Shown here one piece after another: positions 53,643 to 63,500 of a stretch of 64,000 nucleotides of DNA. This DNA comes from Candidatus Bilophila faecipullorum. Lineage in GTDB: Bacteria; Desulfobacterota; Desulfovibrionia; Desulfovibrionales; Desulfovibrionaceae. Both the position numbers and the translations under genes were made by a program. Position 1 is the first letter of the stretch. Each line of letters starts with the position of its first letter. A model generated the notes under the pieces. That model was not told the DNA's origin. It did not search any database and saw nothing but the letters and a program-made list of their open reading frames with translations. Location of the stretch: NCBI GenBank assembly GCA_944326695.1, contig CALVEZ010000008.1:43732-107731 (forward strand). The letters are read 5' to 3'.

Positions 53643-55136
53643 TCAGACCGCCTCGCGCTTGCATCCCCTGTATTCGTCCCAGATGGTCTTGAGGACGACG
53701 CAGGCGCTGACGGCCAAGATGACACAGGATATGGGGCTGGTGATGAACGTGCTGAAATCGTCACGGGAGAGGGACAGCGCCCGGCGGAAGTTGGATTCCG
53801 CCAGCGGGCCGAGGATCAGGGCGAGCAGCAAGGGCGGCTGAGGAAATCCCGCCTTCAGCATAAGGTAGCCCAGAAGCCCGAAGGCGGCCATGACGCCGAT
53901 GTCAAACGTGGAGTTGTTGGCCGCGAAACTGCCTATGGCGCACAGCGTGAGCACGATGGACATGAGGATCGCGGTAGGCACGAGGACGACCTTGCCGAGG
54001 ATACGCACGGCGATGAGCCCCACCACAAGGATGAGGATGTTGGAGACAAAAAAGCTTGCGAAGATGCCGTTGACCGTGGCGCCGTGCTCCTGAAAAAGCA
54101 GCGGGCCGGGCGTCAGCCCCTGAAGCATGAGCGCCCCAAGCAGGATGGCGGTGAGCACGTCGCCGGGGACGCCAAGGGTCATGAGGGGGATAAGCGCCCC
54201 GCCGGTCACGCCGTTGTTGGAGCTTTCCGTCGCGGCTACGCCTTCGAGCGTCCCCTTGCCGAACGCTTCGGGATGCTTCGAGAAACGCTTGGCTTCACCG
54301 TAGGCGATGAAGGTCGCGGCGCTGGCCCCCGTAGCCGGGATGATGCCGATGAGCGTGCCGAGGAGCGAGGAACGCAGCAGGTTGAACTTGTTCGCCCATA
54401 TTTCCCGGAGCGTCAGCCCCTGATTGGACAGCTTGCCCTCCTTGACGATCCCGCTCTTGCCGAGGAAGACGTCCTCAAGGGACAAGAGCACCTGCGATAC
54501 CGCGAAAAGCCCGACGAGCGCGGGCACCAGCGAGATGCCGTTGAACAGTTCCGGCACATCGAAGGTATTGCGGAAATCGCCGGAAACCGGATCGATCCCC
54601 ACCGTCGAAAGAAAAAGCCCCATGAACGCGGCGGCCAGCCCCTTGCACATGGCCCCCGAAGACAGGGTCGCCACCACCGTGAGGGCGAAGACAGCCAGTG
54701 CGAAATATTCGGCCGGGCCGAAGGACATGGCGGCGGTGGCCAGCATCGGCGCGCAGGTCACCAGAGCGACCGCACTGAAAATGCCCCCGAAAAAGGAGGC
54801 GAAGGTCGCCATTTCCAGCGCCTTGCGCGATTGCCCCTTGGCGGTCAGCTTGGGGCCTTCAAGCAGGGTGGCGGCGGCAGCCACCGTACCCGGCGTGCCG
54901 ACGAGGATAGCCGTGATCGAGCCCCCGTAAATGGCCCCGGCGTACATGCCGAGCAGCATGGAAAAAGCCTCCACGGGCGGCATCCCGAAGGAAAGCGGAA
55001 TGAGGAGGGCAACGCCCATCGCCGCCGTCAGGCCAGGCATGGCCCCGAACAGAATGCCCAGAGAAACCCCGCTGACGTTGGCTATCAGCGAACTGAAGCT
55101 CAAGGCCGCTTCTATCCCAGCAAAAACCTCGGACAT
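53643..55136 (-). CDS. tctA: Tripartite tricarboxylate-type transporter, large permease
   Basis: Product of 497 residues with about 11-12 membrane segments. Typical TctA blocks: GVSLGILFGAMPGLTAAMGVALLIP near the start (the first half-site), GSITAILVGTPGTVAAAATLLEG, and in the second half IIPATGASAATFIAYGEAKR and VTGGALIPLMTLGVPGD. It forms the ion-coupled pore with TctB. GGAGGA lies 5 bases before ATG 55136. It begins 9 bases after tctB ends. Confidence 0.95.
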   Translation of the reverse strand: MSEVFAGIEAALSFSSLIANVSGVSLGILFGAMPGLTAAMGVALLIPLSFGMPPVEAFSMLLGMYAGAIYGGSITAILVGTPGTVAAAATLLEGPKLTAKGQSRKALEMATFASFFGGIFSAVALVTCAPMLATAAMSFGPAEYFALAVFALTVVATLSSGAMCKGLAAAFMGLFLSTVGIDPVSGDFRNTFDVPELFNGISLVPALVGLFAVSQVLLSLEDVFLGKSGIVKEGKLSNQGLTLREIWANKFNLLRSSLLGTLIGIIPATGASAATFIAYGEAKRFSKHPEAFGKGTLEGVAATESSNNGVTGGALIPLMTLGVPGDVLTAILLGALMLQGLTPGPLLFQEHGATVNGIFASFFVSNILILVVGLIAVRILGKVVLVPTAILMSIVLTLCAIGSFAANNSTFDIGVMAAFGLLGYLMLKAGFPQPPLLLALILGPLAESNFRRALSLSRDDFSTFITSPISCVILAVSACVVLKTIWDEYRGCKREAV

Positions 55137-55145
55137 CGTGTCCTC

Positions 55146-55631
55146 CTACGGCAACATGATCTGAAAGAAATATCCGAAGGCGTAGAGCAGCGCCCCCGTG
55201 GTCAGCGCCGCCACTCCCAGAATTTCAACGGGATTCCGGCGTCCCAGAAGGGGCAGGGAGAACAGCAGGAACAGGAACGTGGCGATGGTAAATCCGCCGT
55301 TGTGCGGCCACGGGAACCATTGCTGCGCGGCGAGCCAGTCCCCAAGCCAGATCATGCCGGACAGATAGATGACGAAGAACCCGAAAAAGGACAGGGTTTT
55401 GATAACGGCGGAGCGATTCCCCCAGCTTCGGCCGGGCCCGTTCTTCAGCAAGCCCCGGAGGATGAGGAAGACCCCGCACAGCGCCATGCCGCCAAGGGCC
55501 AGCGTAGGCAGCGCGCCCGCCCCGACAACTTCCCCATCGGGCGGAGCGATGGAGACCGACACTTCGTAAGCCCCCACCGCGCACAGGCAAAGAAGCACCG
55601 CGCCTGAAAAAATATCGTTGAGGTTTTTCAT
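55146..55631 (-). CDS. tctB: Tripartite tricarboxylate-type transporter, small permease
   Basis: Product of 161 residues with four hydrophobic segments, the usual TctB layout (DIFSGAVLLCLCAVGAYEVS, LPTLALGGMALCGVFLILRG and two more). AAGGAAG precedes ATG 55631. Second gene of the operon. Confidence 0.9.
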   Translation of the reverse strand: MKNLNDIFSGAVLLCLCAVGAYEVSVSIAPPDGEVVGAGALPTLALGGMALCGVFLILRGLLKNGPGRSWGNRSAVIKTLSFFGFFVIYLSGMIWLGDWLAAQQWFPWPHNGGFTIATFLFLLFSLPLLGRRNPVEILGVAALTTGALLYAFGYFFQIMLP

Positions 55632-55735
55632 GGACTTCCTTTGTGTTGTTGAGCCCCCGCCCCCGGAAGGCGGGAGCCCATGCTCGTTGCGGTCCCAAGG
55701 GGCGGGCGATCAGGCGAAGCGGTTCGCCGTGTGGG

Positions 55736-56209
55736 TCAGTCCTTCTTCTTTTTCCACAGGACAACGCGACAGAAGGGGTCGCCCTTGCCGAGGCGCTCCA
55801 CGATATCGCAGGGGATGCCGTGCTCCTTGGCGCGGTTGCGATCCAATTCCATGGCGATGTCGCAGAAAAGGTCCTGATCTTCGGGAGAAAGCCCCATCTT
55901 TTTCCACTCTTCGAGAAGGGGGCAGTAATGCATCTTCATTTCGCAGTAGTCTTCGGTGTCGGAAATTTCCGTCTCGAAGACGCCGCCCATCATCGTATAG
56001 TGTTCGTTCATCCAGTCTTCGGGAGCCAGCTTGCGCCCGTCGCGCTCGGCACGGATGCGGCCATATTCGGCAATCCCCTCACGAGCGAGGGCGGTGGCCT
56101 GTTCGCGGGTCATGACTGAGGAAAACGCCTTGAACAGACAGGCCTGAGAGCGGGCCCGATCCTGCATGGCCCCACGAACACGCCGGACAACTTCGGGATT
56201 CCATTCCAT
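55736..56209 (-). CDS. L-2-amino-thiazoline-4-carboxylate hydrolase-like protein
   Basis: Product of 157 residues of the ATC hydrolase family. Visible family blocks are CEMKMHYCPLLEEWKKMGLS, LFCDIAMELDRNRAKEHGI and LGKGDPFCRVVLWKK with conserved Cys and His. The best known member opens the thiazoline ring of ATC to give S- or N-carbamoyl-cysteine on the way to cysteine; many members have no tested substrate. ATG 56209 is the start (AGGAGAA 5 bases upstream; an upstream in-frame ATG at 56299 would extend through the promoter). First gene of an operon with tctBAC and a sigma-54 promoter. The context suggests a catabolic enzyme for whatever the transporter brings in. Confidence 0.8.
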   Translation of the reverse strand: MEWNPEVVRRVRGAMQDRARSQACLFKAFSSVMTREQATALAREGIAEYGRIRAERDGRKLAPEDWMNEHYTMMGGVFETEISDTEDYCEMKMHYCPLLEEWKKMGLSPEDQDLFCDIAMELDRNRAKEHGIPCDIVERLGKGDPFCRVVLWKKKKD

Positions 56210-56272
56210 GAAACTTCTCCTGTTATCATAAAAGGTTTCACATCTTCTCCGTGTAACCGGACATTTTTTCCA

Positions 56273-56289
56273 ATGCGATTTTTGTGCCA
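56273..56289 (-). promoter_or_regulatory. Sigma-54 promoter (-24/-12)
   Basis: Minus strand TGGCACAAAAATCGCA: GG (56288-56287) and GC (56276-56275) are 10 bases apart, as required; consensus is TGGCACNNNNNTTGCA. Expected start at about 56263, 54 bases before the ATG. Confidence 0.75.
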
Positions 56290-56390
56290 TAGGGGGCATA
56301 GCCCCTATCTCACCATTGTTACCGCCTTTTTCTCATGACAAGCCCATTATTCTCACTCAAAACGCCTTTTCTCGCATCTCATCGAGAAAA
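56289..56390 (-). promoter_or_regulatory. Candidate activator-binding repeats
   Basis: ATAGGGG-GCATAG-CCCCTAT just upstream of the promoter (about 56289-56308) and TTTTCTCG-CATCTCAT-CGAGAAAA (56367-56390), about 90 bases upstream. The distance of the second suits an enhancer site for the sigma-54 activator. Confidence 0.45.
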
Positions 56391-56634
56391 AATTCTCACA
56401 CGATGAAAAATTCAACGCCGCTTTTTATTTTATCCTTCTTTTTTAATGGAGTATGTCGTAATCCCCTCTTAAGCCCACGCTTGTGTCCCTGTTTTCCACA
56501 ACGTTTCTTCCCTGCGGCCCCATAAAAAAAATGCCCCTTCCGGCGGGCCGGAAAGAGCGGGTTTTCCCATCATGTTGTTTCACGAGAGACCGGAAAGGGC
56601 CTCCGCCTTCATCGCAGGCGGCATTCGGAACCCC
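56391..56634. other. Region between the GGDEF gene and the sigma-54 operon
   Basis: AT-rich to about 56470, then GC-rich. CCTTCCGGC/GCCGGAAAG near 56535-56552 could be a terminator for the GGDEF gene on the minus strand (AAAAAA on the plus strand reads as T-run). No gene seen. Confidence 0.4.
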
Positions 56635-57573
56635 TCACGGCACGGGAGAAGGATCGGAAGGGCCCGTGGAAATCCTGTTCCGGCCCGTGCGCTTGGCATG
56701 GTAGAGAAAGGCGTCGGCGCGCCGGGCGGCACGCTGGATTTCCGCCCGGCACTCCTGCGCGGCGTCCCCTCCCCGGGTCTTCGCTCCCATGCGCAGCTCG
56801 GTCACACCAAGGCTGATGGTGATCGGGATTTCCTCTCCTCCCGCCGCAAAGGGCTTCTCCTCCACCTTCTTGCGCAAACGTTCGGCAATGAGCGCCGCCC
56901 GGTTCACATCCGTGTCGTAGAGCATGATCAGGAACTCCTCGCCCCCGTATCGGCTACAGACATCCTCCATCCGCAGGGCATCAAGGAGGCGCTGCGCGAC
57001 GCCGCGCAGTATCTCGTCCCCCGCATCGTGCCCGTAGGTATCATTAATCATCTTGAACCTGTCGATGTCCGCCAGAACGAAGGACAAAACCCCGCCCTTG
57101 CGCCGCGCCCGCGCATAGCTTTTTTCCACGAGTGAATGAAAGCCGCGCCGGTTCACCAGCCCGGTCAGCATGTCCGTGAGGGAAAGGCTACGGTACTTGT
57201 CCACAAGCCTGCGCCCTTCCTGCAAATTCTTGCCGATCAGCTCAAAATAGATTGAAAGCTCGCCGAGACGGGAGAGTTCAAGTTCGCCCTCCCCCTGAGC
57301 CAGCTTCTTGATGGCCTTTTCGATGCCCCGGAGCATCTCGATTATGGATCGCAGGTAGGCGGCGATGCAGCCGCACGAGCCCACCTGTACGTCCAGCTTT
57401 CCGCTGGAAAGGGCTTTCATGGCCTGCCGCAATTCATAGATTTGCTGGCACAGGGCCCGCACCTCCGTGTCTTCGGCCGGGATATCGTCCAGAATACCCA
57501 CCGGACAATCCCTGTGGTTCACGATTCTGGAAATGATATCAAGAAGGTCGGGTAACGGAAGGGTCGAACGCAT
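56635..57573 (-). CDS. GGDEF-domain diguanylate cyclase
   Basis: Product of 312 residues. A soluble helical N-terminal part (1-130; LRQAMKALSSGKLDVQVG, then LGELSIYFELIGKNL) recalls a HAMP-like signalling helix without membrane segments. The GGDEF domain (about 135-300) has DMLTGLVNRRGF, DIDRFKMINDTYGHDAGD and the active site RYGGEEF. RMED five residues before it is the inhibitory (I) site RxxD. It should make c-di-GMP from GTP. GGAGG lies 8 bases before ATG 57573. It follows the TolC-family gene and is plausibly linked with adhesin control. Confidence 0.92.
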   Translation of the reverse strand: MRSTLPLPDLLDIISRIVNHRDCPVGILDDIPAEDTEVRALCQQIYELRQAMKALSSGKLDVQVGSCGCIAAYLRSIIEMLRGIEKAIKKLAQGEGELELSRLGELSIYFELIGKNLQEGRRLVDKYRSLSLTDMLTGLVNRRGFHSLVEKSYARARRKGGVLSFVLADIDRFKMINDTYGHDAGDEILRGVAQRLLDALRMEDVCSRYGGEEFLIMLYDTDVNRAALIAERLRKKVEEKPFAAGGEEIPITISLGVTELRMGAKTRGGDAAQECRAEIQRAARRADAFLYHAKRTGRNRISTGPSDPSPVP

Positions 57574-57814
57574 CCTGGGTTCCTCCTTCATTGAAAGGCC
57601 GGAAGCGGGCATGAAGGGGAAGCGGCGGAGCGGGCTTCCGCAAGGACGCGGCAGGCGGCATCGCTGCGCTCCCGGCGTTTGCCGTGCTCCCCGGCCTCCC
57701 CTGGCCCGGGCGCAGAGCGCCGCCTTGTGCGGACTCCGGGCCCGGAGACAGGGGTGCCTCCGGCAAGCTCCGAGAAAGAGGGGCGCGCCTGTGGCCCGCG
57801 CGTCCCCCTCGGCA

Positions 57815-59257
57815 TCAGCGGCCCCCTTCCGATCCGGACGGGGCTTCGTACAACGTCTTGCCGTCCACCTGAAGCTCGGGCAGCAGATCGCCCGCCAGCG
57901 CGTACAGACGGTAGGCCCCCACAATGACGTTGCCGCTGGCCGTGGCGTGCTGGGTGGAGGAGTTGAAAAGTTCGTTTTCGGCATCCAGCACGTCAAGCAG
58001 ACTCCGCTGGCCCAGATTGAATTGGTCAAGATAGGCGTCGCGGGTCTGCGTATTGTAGACGATGGCTTCCGCATAGTACTTGCGGGTTTCGATGCTCGCC
58101 CGGTAACGGGTCCACGTATCGCTGATCTGCTGGCTCAGATCGTCCATGAAGTTATAGGCGGTTTCCCGGCTCTGGCGGATGCGCGACTCGGCGGCTTCCA
58201 CCTCGGCCTTGTCAGCGCCGCTGTTGAAGATGTTCCAGCGCATGGTCGCCATGATGTCAAAGCTCGACTCGTACTGGTTGCCGCGCCCCGAACGGTCGGA
58301 GTAGTTGGGGCCGACTTCCAGATTGATCCGGGGATGATACGTGGACTGCGCGAGTTCCTTATCGCCGCGCGCGGCCTTGATGTCGGCGAGATAAGCCTTC
58401 ATCTTGGGATTGTCCTCCCGCGCCTTCAGGAGCACGCCGTCCATGTCGCCGAACATGCCCGCGGGCAGCGGCACCTCTTCAAGGGCGGCGGGGATGGGCT
58501 TTCCGGTCAGGCGGATATAGTTGGCTTCCGCTTCCCGCAAGGAGGCCTGCGCGTCCGTCAGCGTGGAGCGGGCGCGGGCGAGACGGCCCTGCGTCTGGGT
58601 AAGGTCAGCGGAAGACGAAGCGCCCATCGCAAGGCGGTCCTCCTGCGAGGCGAGGATCGCGAGGTGCTGCTCCACATTTTCCTCCGCCAGCCGGAGGATT
58701 TCGCGGCGGCGGAGCAGGTCCACATGGGCGATGATCGCATCGAGTGCAAAGCTCGTGGCGTTGTCCAGCACCCGGTATGTCATGGAATCCACGGTGGCTT
58801 CCCCGCTGCGGACGCGGCTGCGGGTGGCGAAGCCGTCCCAGAGGGGCTGGGTGAGCGTCAGGCCCACGCCGCTTGCACCGTAGAGGCCCGTATCGGTCCC
58901 ATAGGAACGGGTGGTGGAATCGCTGACCTGATTGGCCCCGAAGCGGCCCGTAGCGTCAAGGCTCGGTCCCCATCCCGCCTTGGCCCGGCGCAGCTCATGC
59001 CGCACCACGTCAAGATTGTCCTGAACAATCTTCAATCCCCGGTGATTGTGCAGCGTCGCCAGAACCGTTTCCCGAAGGGACACCGTTTCCGACTGAGGCT
59101 GCGTCTCCAGCATCTGCGCGATCCGGGCCGCCGAAGCGTCCGGCGTGCGGGTCATATCCACGGCCTGCCCGGGCTGCTGCTGCGGCACATCGGGCCGCGG
59201 CGTCGCGCAACCCGCGCAAACGAGAGCCAAAGCCATAATCCACACTTTTTTCGTCAT
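57815..59257 (-). CDS. TolC-family outer membrane lipoprotein (LapE-like)
   Basis: Product of 480 residues. The signal peptide ends in a lipobox (ALVCAGC), so it is a lipoprotein. The two TolC repeats are seen: LTLTQPLWDGFATRSRVRSG in the first, ATMRWNIFNSGADKAEVEAA in the second, with long helices between. It would be the outer membrane channel of a type I secretion system for the nearby RTX adhesin; the ABC transporter and membrane-fusion genes are not in the window. The ATG overlaps the glycosyltransferase stop by 4 bases (ATGA). Confidence 0.9.
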   Translation of the reverse strand: MTKKVWIMALALVCAGCATPRPDVPQQQPGQAVDMTRTPDASAARIAQMLETQPQSETVSLRETVLATLHNHRGLKIVQDNLDVVRHELRRAKAGWGPSLDATGRFGANQVSDSTTRSYGTDTGLYGASGVGLTLTQPLWDGFATRSRVRSGEATVDSMTYRVLDNATSFALDAIIAHVDLLRRREILRLAEENVEQHLAILASQEDRLAMGASSSADLTQTQGRLARARSTLTDAQASLREAEANYIRLTGKPIPAALEEVPLPAGMFGDMDGVLLKAREDNPKMKAYLADIKAARGDKELAQSTYHPRINLEVGPNYSDRSGRGNQYESSFDIMATMRWNIFNSGADKAEVEAAESRIRQSRETAYNFMDDLSQQISDTWTRYRASIETRKYYAEAIVYNTQTRDAYLDQFNLGQRSLLDVLDAENELFNSSTQHATASGNVIVGAYRLYALAGDLLPELQVDGKTLYEAPSGSEGGR

Positions 59258-60480
59258 CCCTCTCTCCTTACAAGCGTCATGCGCTCTTTATGGTTCACAT
59301 GCCGACGCCTCGCTCCGAGCCATCCCTGATAGGACTGAAGCAAGCGATCCCGGTTTTCCGGCATGGTACGCGCAAGGCTGTACCCCTCCGTTACGAAGCG
59401 GCGCGCGGCCTCCCCGGTTTTCCTCAACAAGCCCCCCTCATCGAGCAGTTCCGCAATGCGGGCCGCCGTGGACGCGGGGGAATGGAAATCGCACGCAAAA
59501 CCGTTCCTTCCGTCGAGGATGACCTCACCGACGGGCCCCGTGCCGGGCGCCAGCACCGGACAGCCGCAGCTCATGCTTTCGAGCAGGCCCGTGGGAAGCA
59601 AAGGAAGGGAGGCTATATGCACGTACAGCGAGGAAGCGCGCAGCACCCGGCGGTAGAAATCCGGCGAGGAAAAACCGTGCAGGCTGACCTGCCCGCCTCC
59701 CCACTGCGTCGCCTCTTCCCGCAGGGCCGCCAGCCGTTCCCGCCTGAGGCCGGACGCAAGGACCACGATGCGGCAGGCGGGGCGAATGGGCAGCAAGGCC
59801 CTGATGGTTTCAGCCAGCCGGGACCATTCGGGCGGCGCTTCCAGTCCGTGTGCGGAAAACGTCACCGACTCCGCCTCGGCAGGGCCTGCGGAATCCGGAG
59901 AAAAGAAATCCGTATCCACGCACTGGGGCAGAACCTCCATGTTTTTCCTCAACCACGCGGGAAACTGCTTCCGTTGCCATTCCGTCGGGACCACGGCCAG
60001 ATCGCAGTCCACAAGGCCGTGCACCTGCAAGAGGTTGCGCACCCGCTGCGGCGTCCCTCCCAGCCCTTCCGGGCCTTCCGGGCCGCCGCCTTGCGGTGCG
60101 TAGGTTTCCGCGTGCGCCACCAAAAAACTGTCGGGAAAGATATCACGGAGAAAGAGGCTGTTCCCCATGACCGCGGTGGCGCAGACCATATCGGGGATGA
60201 ATCCCGCCCCCTTCAGACTGCGAAGGGCCTGAGCGGTCATGCTCCCGCGCAGATAGGCCATTTGGAGATCGCGCCCGGCATCGCGCAGGGGCGATTGAGG
60301 GCCTTGAACAACCTTCATTTTCGGGGTGCCAAGCCCCATGCGCCGCACGCCGGGGATGAGCAGGTCGCGCCTGCCGTATTCCGAGGCGAAGACGACCACG
60401 TTCTCCGGCAGGGCCGCAAAGCTTTCGGCCAGATACCGAAATGGCCCCGGAAAGGCATAATGCAGGAAGAGAATACGCAT
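59254..60480 (-). CDS. Glycosyltransferase family 4-like
   Basis: Product of 408 residues. GT-B fold with the N-terminal ILFLHYAFPGPFRYLAESFA and C-terminal nucleotide-sugar site ASSLYVHIASLPLLPTGLLE SMSCG (EX7E-like region, split here), GPVGEVILDGRNGF. I start at ATG 60480; ATG 60492, four codons upstream, lies beside a strong hairpin and cannot be excluded. It lies between the adhesin and TolC genes, so it may glycosylate the adhesin or a surface polysaccharide. Substrate unknown. Confidence 0.85.
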   Translation of the reverse strand: MRILFLHYAFPGPFRYLAESFAALPENVVVFASEYGRRDLLIPGVRRMGLGTPKMKVVQGPQSPLRDAGRDLQMAYLRGSMTAQALRSLKGAGFIPDMVCATAVMGNSLFLRDIFPDSFLVAHAETYAPQGGGPEGPEGLGGTPQRVRNLLQVHGLVDCDLAVVPTEWQRKQFPAWLRKNMEVLPQCVDTDFFSPDSAGPAEAESVTFSAHGLEAPPEWSRLAETIRALLPIRPACRIVVLASGLRRERLAALREEATQWGGGQVSLHGFSSPDFYRRVLRASSLYVHIASLPLLPTGLLESMSCGCPVLAPGTGPVGEVILDGRNGFACDFHSPASTAARIAELLDEGGLLRKTGEAARRFVTEGYSLARTMPENRDRLLQSYQGWLGARRRHVNHKERMTLVRREG

Positions 60481-60493
60481 GAGCGGCACCATC

Positions 60494-60521
60494 CCGGAGG
60501 GATCGGACGATCCCTCCGGGC
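60494..60521. terminator. Perfect hairpin between the adhesin and the glycosyltransferase
   Basis: CCCGGAGGGATC, 4-base loop, GATCCCTCCGGG, 2 bases from ATG 60492. No T-run. It may end most adhesin transcripts or limit translation of the next gene. Confidence 0.6.
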
Positions 60522-60531
60522 ACGCTGAAGG

Positions 60532-63500
60532 TTAGCCGTTACTGTTTTCCATTACGGCCTTCTGCACGAGAATGGCCGTATCCTGTTCAGCGGTGTTGTG
60601 GTGGTATTCCACGTATTCGACGTTGTTGATGGTGACGGTCGTCTCCTGTGGCGTCCAAGTGTCGCCCATATCGACCGTCCCGTCCTCGTGGAGTGTGATT
60701 CCGAGCTTTTCGGCAAGGCTGTCCATATCGGTCAGGGCAAGGACGCTCTGATCCGTGGTGTCGACGATGAACTCGATGCCGTGTATCTCGATGCCGGACT
60801 TTTCCGCACCGTTTTGGTCAAGCAGGGTATCCATGACGTTCTCGCCGACGAGGAAGTCCAGCCCGTCGCCGCCGTCCACAAGGATGTCGTGGGCGTCGTA
60901 CCTGATGATGTCGTTCCCGGAACCGCCATAGATTCTGTCGGCTCCTTCTCCGCCATCAAGGTAGTCGTTTCCGGCTCCGCCGAAGATAATGTCGTCGCCC
61001 TGGTCGCCGAAGAGCCTGTCATCCCCGGTGCCGCCGTAGAGCGTATCGTTCCCGGCCCCACCATGAATGATATCGTTGCCCTCCTGACCAAAGATGATGT
61101 CGTCATGGGCGCTGCCCGTAATGATATCGTCGCCCCCGGTGCGCCCGGTCAGATCATCCAGCGTCACGCCGACGGCGGGCGTGCCGTCCTCGTTCAGGAC
61201 CTTGCCGTCCATATCCACAAGGTAGAATGCACCTCCAGCGTCCATGCGGGTTTCATATCCCAACTGCACATGGTGCTGGAGCATGTAGTCGACGCTGTCC
61301 TGATGCGTCCAATCGGCGTAGTCGGTACCATCAAGCTCGCCGTTCCCGGCGGCCTTTTCCAGCCACGCGAACAACCCGGAGCCGGAACCGTAATCGGGGA
61401 GATCGTCAGGCAACTTGATTCCGGCCTCAGCCGCCGCTGCGGTCAGGGCAAAAAGCAAGCCGTCCGTATTCATCACGTCGCCGTAGATGATGGCCGAGGA
61501 TGTGGAGTCATCCGCCGTAATGCTATCGGAACCTGCGCCGGACAGCGCCGGAGGCGTGAAGCCGCTTTCAAAGGCGGCCTCCAGGCCGTTGGCATCCGTT
61601 ACCTGTGTGGCGTTGCCGCCGCCGAGTACTGGGACTTCTGTCATCGTGTACACCGGAGTTTCGTCGATATCGACCGATGTCCAGTCATTCTTACGACCAT
61701 ATCCCCAGCTATTATTCTGCTGACTATACGTAATCTTCTGATACGAGCCGTTGGGCTGTTCAATGTAGTAGCTTTCCCTCGTATTAAGGTCGCCAGCTAC
61801 CTGCTCATAAACCTTTTGGGTAGGCTGCCAGTGGCTTGGATTCTTGTCGCCGTAATACAGATACCCGTCAGCGGCCTGATTACCGAATACACCGTCCACC
61901 TTGTTGCCGGTGTTATCCAGCATGGCCAGCGTCTTCATAGCCTCGTCATCAAGATCCTTTATGAAGCATACGTTATAGTTGGCTTCAGCCGACTGGCCTT
62001 CCACCACGCCGCCCGTATCCCCGGCAACGATGTTCCCAGCCACGCCGTCGCCACCGGTGACGTGAATAGTGTCATCGCTGTTGCCGATGAGTTCACCACC
62101 CTCCGTCGTCGTCTGTTCCCGCACTTCCAGCGGAATGGAAACGGAAGTTTCGGCGGTATCACCGTCACCGTCGCGGGTTTCGAACTTCAGCTCGAACTCG
62201 TTGGACGTTCCTTCCCCATTCTGAACCCGGAACTCTTCATACTGTTCCATGGTCCAGTTGCCGTCCTTGTCCAACGTGGCGGAGAAAAGAACATCGCCCG
62301 CCTTCTCCCCTTCACCACTCAACGTAGCCGTGAGGATGGAATCGCCCGTGGACCCCTGGGTCACCTCAAGCGTAGCAGTGTATTCCTTGCCGTCGATGGA
62401 GACAGTGTAGCTCTCGCCGGTCTCATGGCCGAAAACGGCATTCTCGTAACCCTCAGCGAATCCGTCCGCGCCGCTTTCGCCCGTCACCGTGCCCGTCGTA
62501 ACGATGAGCGGATTGTTCGGCTTGGTGATGAAGTCGAAGCCCTGAATGACAAAATCGCTGCTCTCATTACGATACTCATCGGTCTTGTTATCGACAGAGG
62601 AAATCACCACCTTGTCGAAACCTTGGGCCACCACATCCGATGTTTCCAGCGTGAACTCGCCCGTGGTACTGTTACCTTCAACCAGTACGCTGGCGACCAG
62701 CTCACCGTCCCGATAGAAGTTGACCAGCGCCTTTTCGGATACATGATCATCCGTCTGTCCAGAAGCCCCAGCCTCGCCGTTATAAAACGCGCCGAAGTTG
62801 ATGGTCATGCCATAAGCGAGCTTGCCACCCAAATCGATGACGACTCCTTCACTGTAAGTGCCGTCACTGGACACGCCTATTTCCTGATTATGTGCGCCTC
62901 CATCGACAGTAAGGCCGTGGTCGTTCACCTTTTCATTCGTATTATACTGACTATAACTTAACTTATAACTCTTATCGTCAATATCGCTGACGACCGGCTT
63001 GCCGTCCGTATCATAAATAACCTTGCCCTGAGCGTCGGTTTCATAGGTCACCTTGGCGGCGCTGATACTTACCTGACCATCCCACCAGCTTGTCTTCACA
63101 GACTGCCCTGACGTGCCCGTAAAGGAAATGGTCTGATCGACATCATTGAGATTGTTGCCGAAATCGCCGGGAGTAACGGAGGTCGAGATATCGTCGGCGC
63201 TGATCGTCGGCACGTCGTCGACCACATCCACGTTGACGGTCACGTCGTAGGTGTTGCCCTGCGCGTCCCGGATGGTCACCGTGAAATGGTCCGCAGTCGC
63301 GGCGGTGTTGGTTCCTTCGCCGGGGGCGTGCTCGATAGCACCCGAGAGCGTGTACTCGACCTGGTTTTCATTGAAGGTGATGGCACCCAGAGCACCATCC
63401 GTCACCCCAACGACGGTGTAGCCTGCGGGAGGCGTCCAGTTCACCGTCTCGGACGGATCATCCGCATCGCCCAAACCCTTTTCGTCAACCTTCACAGTAC

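Noticed and set aside
60598..62961. 787-codon plus-strand ORF in the adhesin region
   Set aside because: Antisense to clear RTX and Ig-like repeats.
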